From Roseiarcus sp963761435 (GTDB lineage Bacteria; Pseudomonadota; Alphaproteobacteria; Rhizobiales; Beijerinckiaceae), in the NCBI GenBank assembly GCA_963761435.1, contig CAVXHJ010000001.1, positions 1 to 64,000 on the forward strand: a DNA stretch of 64,000 nt, given 5' to 3'. Below are positions 53,391 to 61,885 of the stretch, one piece after another (positions within the stretch are counted from its first letter, which is position 1; each line of letters opens with the position of its first letter). The notes under the pieces are model-generated. The model was not told the DNA's origin. It ran no database searches and was given only the letters and a program-made list of their open reading frames with translations. Both the position numbers and the translations under genes were made by a program.

Positions 53391-54025
53391 TCCCCGCGCC
53401 TCCGCGCCTGAAGGCGCCGCTGCTTGGCGCGATTGCCGCAAACCTCCATTTCGCACCACCGGCGGCGATTGTTCTTGCTGCGATCATAGAAGAGCCAGCC
53501 GCAAGCATGTCCGCCGCATTCCCGGATGCGATGAAGATCGCCCTCGGTGAAGAGCCTCACCGCCGCGAGCGCAATCGGGCCGAGCGCCGCCTCGACCGGT
53601 TCGGCGCGCACGCTCCAACGCCAGCGGCAGGCGAGGACGCCCGGCGCGAGCTCGGCCTCGGCGACGCATCGCGCGTGAAAGGCCGAAAGAGCCGCGAGCG
53701 GAGCCTCGGCGGGCTTCGCGCCACGTCCGAGGGCGGCGCCGATGTCGTGTATCGCCTCGCGCAGGCCGAGCGCCCGCGAGAGCAAGTCAGCGGCCAGATC
53801 CGCGCGCGTTGAAACCTCGTCCTCGAGCCAGCCGGCCTCTTCCGCCGGCAGCGCCTTGGCGTGCTCGAGCCATTGCGCAACGTGCCGCGCCTCGCGGAGA
53901 TGGTCCACGTGTGAGGGAAAGCCGCGGCCGGATTCGGTGTTGGCGAAATCGAGCGCGACGTTGTCGGCGATCAACGGAAGCGAACCGGCGCGCGATGGAG
54001 GGAGATCGAGAGTTATAACCGTCAT
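53387..54025 (-). CDS. CGNR zinc-finger transcriptional regulator (ABATE domain)
   Basis: A 212-residue protein with an N-terminal ABATE (stress-induced, DUF1470) domain starting SLPLIADNVALDFANTE. The C-terminal CGNR zinc finger has ECGGHACGWLFYDRSKNN followed by RRWCEMEVCGNRAK, giving the paired Cys ligands. Such proteins are taken to be DNA-binding regulators. It is divergent from the binding-protein gene with 74 bases between, and translationally coupled to the LivH-type permease, so control of this transport system is plausible. Confidence 0.9.
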   Translation of the reverse strand: MTVITLDLPPSRAGSLPLIADNVALDFANTESGRGFPSHVDHLREARHVAQWLEHAKALPAEEAGWLEDEVSTRADLAADLLSRALGLREAIHDIGAALGRGAKPAEAPLAALSAFHARCVAEAELAPGVLACRWRWSVRAEPVEAALGPIALAAVRLFTEGDLHRIRECGGHACGWLFYDRSKNNRRRWCEMEVCGNRAKQRRLQARRRGD

Positions 54026-54099
54026 TATGATCTTTACAGGTTAAGTCACTCTAGCTAGTCTCCGCAAGCTAACCCTTCAACCGCAAATGGGAGGTTATT
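54026..54099 (+). promoter_or_regulatory. Short divergent promoter region between CGNR regulator and binding protein
   Basis: A 74-base, locally A/T-rich gap with divergent starts. It contains a CTAGCTAG palindrome (about 54051-54058) and, for the rightward gene, GGGAGG (about 54089-54094). It is the natural site for autoregulation by the CGNR protein. No promoter hexamers can be assigned with confidence. Confidence 0.4.
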
Positions 54100-55215
54100 A
54101 TGCGAAGGATCATTCTGAAGGCGGTTCCGGTCGCGTTGTCGCTCTGGCTTGCGGGCGCGGCGCAGGCCCAAATCAAGATTGGCGTCGCCGGGCCGATCAC
54201 CGGCGCCAACGCCGCGTTCGGCGCGCAACTGAGCCAGGGCGTCAACCAGGCGGCGGAGGACATCAACAAGGCCGGGGGCATTCTCGGGCAGAAGCTCGAA
54301 GTCGAGCCGGGCGACGACGTCTCCGATCCGAAGCAGGGCGTGTCGGTCGCCAACAAGTTCGTCGGCGACGGGGTCAAGTTCGTCGTCGGCCATTTCAATT
54401 CCGGCGTGACGATCCCGGCCTCCGATGTCTATTCCGAGAACGGCGTCCTGTTTATCACGCCCTCGGCCACAAATCCCAAAGTCACCGACCGGCAGCTCTG
54501 GGACGCCTTCCGCACCTGCGGCCGCGACGATCAGCAAGGCATGGTCTGGGCCGAGCTCGCCCGCGACAAGCTCAAGGGCAAGAAGATCGCCGTCGTCCAT
54601 GACAAGACGACCTACGGCAAGGGCCTCGCCGACGCCGCGCTCGACAACATGCACAAGATGGGCGTCAAGGAAGTCCTCTACGAAGGCGTGAACACCGGCG
54701 AAAAGGACTATTCGGCGATCGTCTCCAAGATCAAGGAAGCGAACGCCGACTATCTCATGTGGGGCGGACTCCACACCGAGGGCGGGCTCATCGTCCGCCA
54801 GATGCGCGACCAGGGCATGAGCACGGTCATGATTTCCGGCGACGGCATCACGGATAGCGAGTTCGCGGCGATCGGCGGACCGGGCGTCGAGGGCACGCTG
54901 ATGACCTTTGGGCCGGAGCCGCGCAACAACCCGAACGCCAAGGACGCGGTCGCCTCGTTCAAGGCCAAGGGCTTCGACCCGCAGGGCTATACGCTCTATT
55001 CCTACGCCGCGGTCCAGATCATCAAGCAGGCGGCGGAAAAGGCGAACTCGCTCGATCCGAAGAAGGTCGCGGCGGTCATGCATTCGGGCATGCCGTTCCA
55101 CACCGTGATCGGGGACATCGCCTACGACAAGAAGGGCGACCGCACCACCGTCGACTATGTCTGGTACGTCTGGAAGAAAGGCGCGGACGGAAAGATCGGC
55201 TTCGAGCAACTCTGA
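54100..55215 (+). CDS. Branched-chain amino-acid type ABC substrate-binding protein (LivJ/LivK-like)
   Basis: A 371-residue periplasmic binding protein with a Sec signal (MRRIILKAVPVALSLWLAGA, cleavage near AQAQ). The mature part starts IKIGVAGPITGANAAFG, typical of the Peripla_BP_6 family, with VVGHFNSGVTIPAS, FITPSATNP and the YGKGLADAALDNM helix. The C-terminal TVDYVWYVWKKG is also standard. It presumably feeds branched-chain or related amino acids to an ABC transporter; the LivH-type permease lies just across the divergent regulator. It starts at ATG 54100 with GGGAGG upstream. Confidence 0.94.
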   Translation: MRRIILKAVPVALSLWLAGAAQAQIKIGVAGPITGANAAFGAQLSQGVNQAAEDINKAGGILGQKLEVEPGDDVSDPKQGVSVANKFVGDGVKFVVGHFNSGVTIPASDVYSENGVLFITPSATNPKVTDRQLWDAFRTCGRDDQQGMVWAELARDKLKGKKIAVVHDKTTYGKGLADAALDNMHKMGVKEVLYEGVNTGEKDYSAIVSKIKEANADYLMWGGLHTEGGLIVRQMRDQGMSTVMISGDGITDSEFAAIGGPGVEGTLMTFGPEPRNNPNAKDAVASFKAKGFDPQGYTLYSYAAVQIIKQAAEKANSLDPKKVAAVMHSGMPFHTVIGDIAYDKKGDRTTVDYVWYVWKKGADGKIGFEQL

Positions 55216-55284
55216 AGATGCGGCCGCCGCGCGCCGCGGCTTGATCGCGAGCGCGCTGCGTGCGCTGAAGAGAATGCGGGATGC

Positions 55285-55509
55285 CTATGAGCTGACTGTG
55301 CGCGCCGGATGCCTCCGGCCGAGTCCGATCTCTTTCGCCATGGCCGACCTCCGCGCCGCGTAGTTGGGCGCGACCATGGGATAGTCAGCCGGAAGGCTCC
55401 ATTTCTCGCGATATTGATCCGGCGTCAGGCCCAGCCCCGCCAAGTGACGTCGCATGGACTTGAATCGTTTGCCGTCATCGAGGAAGATCAGGAATTCCGG
55501 CGCGACCAA
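55285..55509 (-). pseudogene. Truncated Ros/MucR-type regulator lacking zinc ligands
   Basis: A 74-residue frame matching the C-terminal half of Ros/MucR regulators: DDGKRFKSMRRHL, TPDQYREKWSLPADYPMVAP and ARRSAMAKEIGLG. Full-length proteins have about 140 residues with an N-terminal oligomerisation region that is absent here. The first zinc Cys is replaced by Phe (IFLDDGK for the usual CLEDGK) and the distal His region is shortened (AGLGLTP). The TTG start at 55509 has no good ribosome site and overlaps the next gene upstream. A decayed copy is most likely, although zinc-free family members exist. Confidence 0.6.
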
Positions 55510-55685
55510 ACCGCGTTGAGCTTTTCGACGAACTTATCCGCATCGGCCTGGGCTTCGCGCTTTGTCGCAAAGGAGTAGAAGGATTTGTCTCGAACCTTCT
55601 CATTGTCGTAAATATTCCAGCGAAAGCGATTGGGATTCCCAATATCTTTTACGACGTAGGTGGTAAATATGACGCTATCCATCAT
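55488..55685 (-). CDS. Small protein of unknown function
   Basis: A 65-residue soluble protein starting MMDSVIFTTYVVKDIG and ending KLNAVWSRRNS, with aromatic-rich strands (FRWNIYDNEKVRDKSFYSF) and an amphipathic helix (KREAQADADKFVEKL). This is the pattern of small DUF proteins with one beta sheet packed on a helix. The ATG at 55685 is chosen over one at 55769, which would add Lys/Gln-rich leader. The ribosome site is weak. It overlaps the MucR-like frame by 22 bases. Confidence 0.5.
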   Translation of the reverse strand: MMDSVIFTTYVVKDIGNPNRFRWNIYDNEKVRDKSFYSFATKREAQADADKFVEKLNAVWSRRNS

Positions 55686-55858
55686 CGTTCTATTATGCAC
55701 CAATTTCGGCTGCTTTGCCAGAGAAATTTTCCTTTGCGCCCACAAAGCTGACTCACTCGTCAATTCCACTCAATAAAAACAACAAACGCACTTGCTGTGA
55801 ACACTATTGGGGCCGCTGGTGTTGAACCGGGAATTTCCCCGGACAACGGGAGACCCAC

Positions 55859-56053
55859 ATGCCCAATCAAGCACACACAAAAGCGGCCGAACATCACGAG
55901 AGCGCAGCCAAGTCACATCGCGCCGCCGCGGAGTTTCACGGCAAGAACGACCACATGAAGGGTAATGAGCACGCGATGGAGGCTCAGAAGCACTCCAAGG
56001 TCGCCAGCGGAGCCACCGAGGCGGCTCACGCGAAAAGCTCATCGCAGAAGTAG
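55859..56053 (+). CDS. Small His/Ala-rich conserved protein
   Basis: A 64-residue hydrophilic protein of a type common in soil Hyphomicrobiales and Burkholderia but without assigned function. It has a repeated pattern of A-x-H-H-E/x-A-A-K-S-H-R (AHTKAAEHHESAAKSHRAAA) followed by HGKNDHMKGNEHAMEAQ, and ends KSSSQK. It is predicted wholly helical, with nine His. The ATG at 55859 follows GGGAGA. A terminator-like hairpin follows the stop. The opposite-strand frame at 55770-56042 has no such features. Confidence 0.72.
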   Translation: MPNQAHTKAAEHHESAAKSHRAAAEFHGKNDHMKGNEHAMEAQKHSKVASGATEAAHAKSSSQK

Positions 56054-56061
56054 CGCTGCAG

Positions 56062-56083
56062 AGGCCGGGGTAGCGCCCGGCCT
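56062..56083 (+). terminator. Rho-independent-like terminator after the small His-rich gene
   Basis: AGGCCGGG (56062-56069) and CCCGGCCT (56076-56083) form a perfect 8-bp stem with loop GTAGCG, followed by TCTACCCTACCC. It begins nine bases after the stop at 56053. Confidence 0.65.
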
Positions 56084-56379
56084 TCTACCCTACCCATTCC
56101 CTGTTTCGCTCCTTGCGCTCGGCCAAATTCGTTGGCGGCGAAAATTCGCCTTGCGATGGGGCCATGTCTTCCCGGTCGGGTCGATTTGACCCACGCGCCG
56201 TTGCGAATGACGGCTGGTTGCCCAAGCGCCTGAGCTTTCGCGGCAGCACTCTCTGGTCATCGTCCGTTCTTCACGCGCGCCTGGACTGCGCCCGACCCGA
56301 AGAGCATGCGCCGATCTCGTTGATGCGCCGAACTCTCCGACCTAAAAGGCAGGGGGAATTTCGACCGATCGGCGCAAGA
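56084..56379 (+). other. Region without an assignable gene before the epimerase
   Basis: About 296 bases between the hairpin and the epimerase start. The epimerase frame is open back to 56113, but the translated residues (Ser/Arg-rich, no hydrophobic core) are not family-like. It is probably leader and promoter. I see no clear promoter hexamers. Confidence 0.4.
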
Positions 56380-57377
56380 ATGACCGTGCTCGTGACCGGC
56401 AGTTCAGGCCATCTCGGCGAAGCGCTCATGCGCGTGCTGCGCGCGTCGGGCCGCGCCGCGCTGGGGCTCGACATCGTTCCCGGGCCTTTCACCGACGAGG
56501 TCGGGTCGATCGCCGACCCCGCTTGCGTGGCGCGCTGCATGCAGGGCGTGGACACGGTCCTTCACGCCGCGACGCTGCACAAGCCCCATGTCGCGACGCA
56601 TGCGCGCGCTGCCTTCGTCGAGACCAATATCGCCGGAACGCTGGTTCTGCTCGAGGCAGCGGCGCGCGTGCGCGTCCGCGCCTTCGTCATGACTTCGACC
56701 ACGAGCGCCTTTGGCGACGCGCTGAAGCCCCCGCCGGGCGCGCCGGCGGCGTGGATCGACGAACGGGTCACGCCCGTCCCGAAGAACATCTACGGCGTCA
56801 CCAAGAGGGCGGCCGAAGACCTCTGCCAGCTCTTCCATCGCAATGAGGGACTGGCCGGCGATTGTGCTCAGGACCTCGCGCTTCTTTCCCGAGGAGGACG
56901 ACGATCCCGAGGCCGGCGCTGCTTACGCCGACGATAACGCCAAGACGAACGAATATCTGTTCCGCCGGGTCGCGATCGAGGATGTCGCCGACGCGCATCT
57001 TCTCGCGGCCGAGCGCGCGCCCGCGATCGGATTCGGGAGATACATCATCAGCGCGACGACGCCGTTCCTGCGCGAGGATTGCGCCCTCCTGCGCGCCGAC
57101 GCGCCTGCGCGTTGTCAGCCTGCGTGCGCCGGGGTGGGGGGAAGAATACGCGCGGCGCGGCTGGCGCATGTTCCCGAGCATCGACCGCGTCTACGATAAC
57201 GCGCTGGCGCGCCGGGACCTTGGCTGGCGGCCGAAATGGGATTTCGCCGCGATCGTCGAGCGCCTGAGCGAGACCGGCGACATTCGCGGGCCGCTCGCGC
57301 GAGAGATCGGCGCGAAGGGCTACCACGCCGAGCGGTTCGAAGGCGCGCCCTATCCGGTGGCGGGAAGCTGCACGTGA
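56380..57377 (+). pseudogene. NAD-dependent epimerase/dehydratase, two frameshifts
   Basis: An extended-SDR protein of about 330 residues broken into three frames. Part one (ATG 56380) has the cofactor loop TGSSGHLGEAL and VLHAATLHKPH, and the active-site YGVTKRAAEDL with YxxxK. Near 56850-56858 the frame shifts to AIVLRTSRFFPEEDDD and VAIEDVADAHLLA. Near 57105-57111 it shifts again to RVVSLRAPGWGEEYA and GWRPKWDFAAIVERL, ending at 57377. Correcting two single-base indels gives an ordinary full-length enzyme. Its stop overlaps the GTG of the next gene, so it would be the first gene of a two-gene operon. The nucleotide-sugar or other substrate is unknown. Confidence 0.8.
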
Positions 57378-57926
57378 GCGAATTTGCGGCCTGGAGGCGG
57401 CTTGATCTGCCGGGCCGCGATGCTGCGCTGTTGCGGGCCGAGGGCGACGGCGGCTGGCTGCTTCGGGGCGCAGCCGCGTTCGAGCACGAACTTGGGTCGG
57501 CCGTGCGTCGCCTACCAGGTGCGGGTCGACGCGCGCTTGGAGACCACGCGGGGAGCGCTAAGCGGTTTCCTCGGCGATGCGATGGTTCGGCACGAAATCC
57601 TGCGCGACGAGAACGGCTGGCGGCTGAACGGCGTCCCGGTCCAGGGCATGGAGCATCTGCTCGATCTCGACTTTGGCTTCACCCCGGCGACCAACGTCCT
57701 GCAACTCATGCGGATGTCGCTTCCTCTGGGCGGGAAGGCCGAGGTTCCGGTCGCGTGGCTCGATCTGGACAGCGTGGCGCTGACCGAATTGCCGCAAACC
57801 TACGAACGGCGCGGGGACGCAGCCTACTGGTACGAGGCGCCGACGGTTCCGTATCGGGCGCTCCTGGAAATCGCGCCGAACGGGTTCGTCCGCTCCTACC
57901 CGGGTCTCTGGCGCCTTATCGAGTGA
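57374..57926 (+). pseudogene. Putative glycolipid-binding family protein (DUF1089-like), frameshifted
   Basis: A protein of about 185 residues starting at GTG 57374 inside the epimerase stop (GTGA). Part one reads SEFAAWRRLDLPGRDAALLR to about 57500. The rest continues in another frame with PCVAYQVRVDARLETTRG, NGWRLNGVPVQGMEHLLDLD, FTPATNVLQLMR and the end EIAPNGFVRSYPGLW. This pattern matches the putative glycolipid-binding family. One missing base near GAACTTGGGTC (57495-57510) explains the break. It overlaps the convergent serine hydrolase by 11 bases. The ligand is not known for the family beyond structural hints. Confidence 0.72.
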
Positions 57927-58946
57927 GAGCGTCCTTGATCGCATGGGCAAGCCGTTCGGCGGCCGTCCGGATTCGGCGGCAGCGCCGCAGTCGGACTTGA
58001 CCGCCGCAGCAACGCCATCGATCAGGGTCGCTGCAGCTGGACATATTCTCTGGCGGTCGTCACCGCCACAACATCGAGATCGGGAAACACCGTGATCAAC
58101 TGGCCATGCAGGCCATTCGCCATGAAAGCGTGTTTGTCTGGGAATACCCACATGAAATTCGAATAGCTCAGATTGGGATCCTTCGACGCATGCGTGTTCA
58201 TGAGCGTGTGACTCAAGACATCCGCCCAGCCGGGTGGAAGCAGTTGCTTTCCCTCCCATTGCCCATGGCGCAGATACAAATAGCCGATCTTCGCCATGTC
58301 GCGCGGCAGCAGGGCCAGCATCCCGCTCGCCGATAGAGGCCTTCGGGTTCGCGCTCCCAGTGCCAATCGGTGATGCCTAAGGGCTCGAACAGCTTTTCCC
58401 GCGCGTAATCCTCAGCGAGCTTACCGGTCAACCGGGTGATGATCGCGGAAACCAGATCCGGGTTGCCGTTGGTGTAATTGAAAATCTCTCCAGGCGCATG
58501 CGCCATGGGACGATCGAGAATGAACTGCGGTCCAATTGGAGCTTCGATACATTTCGTGGGGCGTTATCTCCGCTTCGCCCTGGAATCCCTGCGTCCCAAT
58601 CGAGCCCGGAGGTCATGTCCAAGAGATTTTGGACCGTGATCGCCTTCTTCCGGTCGTCGACATTCGCAACATGGCGATCGGTGAAAAAATCGAGCACGGG
58701 ATGGTCGAGACGGTCGAGCAGGCCGTCCTTGTAGGCGATCCCGAGGAGGGTGCCGATGACCGCTTTTGTCGAAGAGAAGATCTGGTGCTGAAGATCCCCC
58801 GTGTAGGGCGCGTAATAGGCCTCGGTGACGATCCGCCCGTGACGCACGACGAGGAGGCTGTCGAAGTCGTGGCTTGCCCCATAGGCGACAAGCTTGGCGA
58901 GCGCCGCCGAATCCATGCCTTGCTCTTCCGGCGTGGAAGTCAGCCA
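57916..58946 (-). pseudogene. Class C beta-lactamase-related serine hydrolase, several frameshifts
   Basis: Fragments in all three minus-strand frames assemble into one hydrolase of about 340 residues. They are STPEEQGMDSAALAKLV and FSSTKAVIG (SxxK, catalytic Ser and Lys) down to about 58560; APGEIFNYTNGNPDL (YxN) with KLFEPLGITDWHWEREPEG to about 58345; and LPRDMAKIGYLYLRHGQW with NGLHGQLITVFPDLDVVAV to about 58030. Then come ATLIDGVAAAVKSD and finally AERLAHAIKDALTR ending at 57916-57918. At least four single-base indels are needed. The true start is uncertain, within about 58916-58963. Relatives are esterases and D-Ala-D-Ala peptidase-like enzymes. Confidence 0.72.
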
Positions 58947-58953
58947 ACTCGCC

Positions 58954-60263
58954 TCACACCAGCGCCGCCAGCCGCTCGATGAGAAACGCGCGCGCCGCCG
59001 GGTCGGTCTGGAGGCCGATCGCGAGGCCATAGGCGCGCCGCGCTTCCTCGACCTCGCCGAGCCTCGCGCAAAGGTCGGCTCGCGCGACCCAATAGGGCTC
59101 GAAGCCGTCGAGGCCGCCCTGCGCTCCGACCTCGTCCAGCAACTTGAGCCCCGCCGCGGCCCCCCGCGCATGGGAAATCGCCGCCGCGCGGTTGACGGCG
59201 ACGACCGGAGAAGCAGTCAGGGCGAAGAGCGCGTCATAGAGGACGGCGATCGCCGCCCAGTCGGTCGTTCCGGTCAGCCGGCGGGCGGCGTGGACCGATT
59301 GGACGGCCGCCTCGAGCTGGAAACGGCCCGGCGCGCCCAAGGCGCCCGCGGAGCGCAGCAGCCCTTCGGCCTCCGCGATCGCCGCCTGGTCCCACGACCC
59401 GGTGTCCTGCTCGCTCAAGGGCACGTAGCGCCCCTTGGCGTCGCGGCGCGCCTCGCGCCGGGCATGGGCGTAGAGCATCAGCGCCATGAGCCCCATCGCC
59501 TCGGGCTCGCTTGGGGCGAGGGAGACGACGACGCGGCCGAGCCAGATCGCCTCCTCGGCGAGGTTGCGCCCGCGCGGGTCGTCGGAGAACGCTTCCGCCC
59601 AGCCGTGCGAAAAGGCGGCGTAGATCGCCTCGAGCGCGACCCCGAGCCGCTCCGGCAAATCCTCGCGCTCCGGGATCTTGAAGGGCACGCCGGCGAGGCG
59701 GATTTTTGCTTTGGCGCGGGTGAGCCGCTGGCCCATCGCCGCCGGCGAAACCAGGAAAGCGGACGCGATCGCCGCCGCGTCGAGGCCGAGAATTGTCTGC
59801 AGCATCAAGGGCGCGCGGATGGATTCCTCGATCGCCGGATGAGCGCAGGCGAACATCAGCGCGAGGCGCCGATCGGGGATCGAAGCGTCGCCTTCCGCCG
59901 CCTCCTTGAGATCGGCGTCGATGAGAACCAGCGCGTCCGAAGCCGCTTCAGCGCTGCGGCGCCGGCGGGCGGCGTCGATCAGGCGCCGCCGCGCCGCGGT
60001 CGCCAGCCAGCCCTCCGGGTTCACGGGCACGCCCTTGACCGGCCAGACGGCGAGCGCGGCGCGAAGGCGTCGGCGAGCGCGTCCTCGGCGCCCGGCACGT
60101 CGCGCGAGCCGGCCGCGAGATAGGCCACGAGCTTGCCGTAGCTTTCGCGGGCGACCCGCGCCGCGGCCGCGCGGGCCTCCGTCTCGCCGCAGCCGGGCGC
60201 TCGGAGTTCGCCGAGGCGTCTCAGGTCTGGCGGGGAGCGCAGTTTTGTCTCCAGTACGGTCAT
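58954..60263 (-). pseudogene. ECF42-type sigma factor, one frameshift
   Basis: An extracytoplasmic-function sigma factor of the ECF42 kind, of about 435 residues when repaired. The first part (ATG 60263, MTVLETKLRSPP) contains SYGKLVAYL and GAEDALADAF, the region-2 helix. The frame breaks near 60058-60066, where one base seems missing, and continues AALAVWPVKG and NPEGWLATAARRRLIDAARR (end of region 2), then region 4 with LDAAAIASAFLVS. The long C-terminal TPR-like extension (about residues 200-435) is typical of ECF42 and replaces an anti-sigma factor. The DGPF/YCII protein upstream is the standard partner. The break is probably an assembly indel. Confidence 0.85.
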
Positions 60264-60437
60264 TTCAATGACTTGGGCGCCTTTTTCTGACACTTGCGGG
60301 GCGCCCGCTGGGCAAGGTCGCGGACGCCGCGATAGGGCAATCTTCAAGTATTTGATTATGTTTTTATCTCAACCATTTGATCTATATCAAGGCCAAGGTA
60401 AGCGCCATGCTCCGCCGCGCTCCGAACGCCGTGACGG

Positions 60438-60641
60438 TCACGGGGTCCGGGACGCGAGGGAGGACGCTTGCCCTGCGCGCTCGCCCATGTGCGGTCCGGC
60501 CAGCGGGGCGATGGCGCCGACAACGTAGACGAGAAGCCAGAGGCCGACAATCGTCGCCAACGCCGTCGTCAGCGCGGCCAGACCGCGATCGTCGACGAGA
60601 TATCCGCGGTAGAAGGCCGCCTGTTTCTCGATCCCGCTCAT
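60438..60641 (-). CDS. Possible small membrane protein
   Basis: A 67-residue frame between the YCII gene and the sigma factor on the same strand, with one hydrophobic segment (ALATIVGLWLLVYVVGAIAP, about residues 27-46). Spacing to the upstream gene is 33 bases. The C-terminus (RAGQASSLASRTP) looks arbitrary and the ribosome site is poor. Given the frequent indels here, it may be a fragment of a longer DoxX- or DUF-type membrane protein. I cannot assign a family. Confidence 0.35.
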   Translation of the reverse strand: MSGIEKQAAFYRGYLVDDRGLAALTTALATIVGLWLLVYVVGAIAPLAGPHMGERAGQASSLASRTP

Positions 60642-60674
60642 GGGCGTCTGGCCCGGTCATGACCTTCCGCGCGC

Positions 60675-61022
60675 CTACATCTGCCAGATCGGCCGCACCT
60701 CCATCGCCCCATATTCGGCCCCCGGGCAGCGGGCAGCCCAGGAGATCGCGGAGTCGAGATCGGGCGCATTGATGAGGAAAAACCCGCCGAGCTGCTCCTT
60801 GATCTCGGCGTAAGGGCCGTTCACCACCGATGTCTTGCCGTTCTTCACCCGGACCGTGGTCGCGGTTGAGCTCGGATGCAGTCGCTGACCGCCCTTGATC
60901 ACGCCGGCGTCGCCCATCGCCTTCATATAGGCGCCGTAAGCGGCGAGCCGGGCGCCGTTCTGCTCGGGCGTCACCCCCTGCATCTGCTTCTCGTCCTCGT
61001 GAATCAGCAAAAGGTATTCCAT
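60675..61022 (-). CDS. YCII/DGPF-domain protein, partner of ECF42 sigma factor
   Basis: A 115-residue YCII-related (DGPF-type) protein. It begins MEYLLLIHEDEKQM and has YMKAMGDAGVIKGGQRL, the VNGPYAEIKEQLGGFFLI segment (the DGPF region, here NGPYAE) and ends GAMEVRPIWQM. The start is ATG 61022 with AAAGGAGAGA upstream; a longer frame to 61193 is not needed. DGPF proteins are encoded beside ECF42 sigma factors in many actinobacteria and proteobacteria and are thought to be co-regulated or signalling partners. Here it lies about 410 bases upstream of the sigma gene, with a doubtful small frame between. Confidence 0.88.
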   Translation of the reverse strand: MEYLLLIHEDEKQMQGVTPEQNGARLAAYGAYMKAMGDAGVIKGGQRLHPSSTATTVRVKNGKTSVVNGPYAEIKEQLGGFFLINAPDLDSAISWAARCPGAEYGAMEVRPIWQM

Positions 61023-61268
61023 CGGTTCTCTCCTTTGATGGCGCGGCGCCGACGCCACGCTCAAGGCAAAGACGATTGACGGGCGCCCGTTTCGACAGGG
61101 GGTGAGAAAAAGGCCGGATTGCCGAGACCCGGGCCATTCTGGGCTCAGGCAGACGGACGGGCGAACTCGCCTGCTTAGGATTGCGTCACGCAAAATTACC
61201 GGCTAGCCTCGGTTGAACCGAGCGTCGAATTTGACAGTTCTCGGCGAGATCATCAGGGAGGGACGAGC

Positions 61269-61670
61269 GTGACAGGCGCAACCGAAACCCAAAACATCGC
61301 TGTCATCCGGCGCGGCTTCGAAGCCTTCGCGAAAGGCGATATCGCGACGCTGAAGACGCTCTTCGCGGCGAACGCGAACTGGCATGCGGTCGGAACCGGC
61401 ATATTGCCCGGAAATTACCGGGGCGCTCAGGCCATCCTGGAGTTCTTTGGCAAGATCGGTCACGAGACCGGCGGCACGATGCGCGTCGAACCGCAGACAA
61501 TGGCCGCGTCCGGCGACCACGTATTCGTTTTGGAACGGATTACCGGCACGCGGAAGGGGAAGACGCAGGACACCAAGGCGGTGCTTGTTTTCAAGCTGGA
61601 CAAGGGCGTGGTGACCGAAGTGGCCGAGTTTCAGCATGACCACCCGGCAGCTTCTCAGTTCTGGTCCTAG
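61269..61670 (+). CDS. SnoaL-like (NTF2-fold) protein
   Basis: A 133-residue NTF2-like protein of the SnoaL group. It has QNIAVIRRGFEAFAKGDIAT (first helices), ANWHAVGTGILPGNYRG, a FFGKIGHETGGT helix, the FVLERITGTR and AVLVFKLDKGVVTEV strands, and ends with HDHPAASQFW. Such proteins act as small ketosteroid isomerase-like enzymes or ligand binders, and they often neighbour ECF sigma factors of the ECF41/42 type. It starts with GTG at 61269 with GGGAGGG just before. It is divergent from the YCII gene. Confidence 0.88.
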   Translation: MTGATETQNIAVIRRGFEAFAKGDIATLKTLFAANANWHAVGTGILPGNYRGAQAILEFFGKIGHETGGTMRVEPQTMAASGDHVFVLERITGTRKGKTQDTKAVLVFKLDKGVVTEVAEFQHDHPAASQFWS

Positions 61671-61885
61671 TCCGGAGGCCGATGACGCCGGCCGCGCCCG
61701 CCAGGAAGATCCGGCTCACAGATCTCCGCCGCCTCCATTTTCGGGTCAAATCCCGGGCGCGTCGGCCTGGCGGCGCCGTTTACAATAGGGAGAATTTAGC
61801 TTTGACTTCGCGGTAAATAAATCCCTAATCGATCGCGATGCGGCGTCTATCTCGCGGCGGCTCGGCCGTCCACGGGGGGATGCTA

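Noticed and set aside
52009..53508. 499-codon minus-strand frame overlapping the LivH-type permease
   Set aside because: It is almost entirely Arg/Ala/Gly/Pro and out of frame with the permease, which has clean membrane segments.
55770..56042. 90-codon minus-strand frame opposite the small His-rich protein
   Set aside because: It is Arg/Pro/Ser-rich without a ribosome site, while the plus-strand gene has a good start and terminator.
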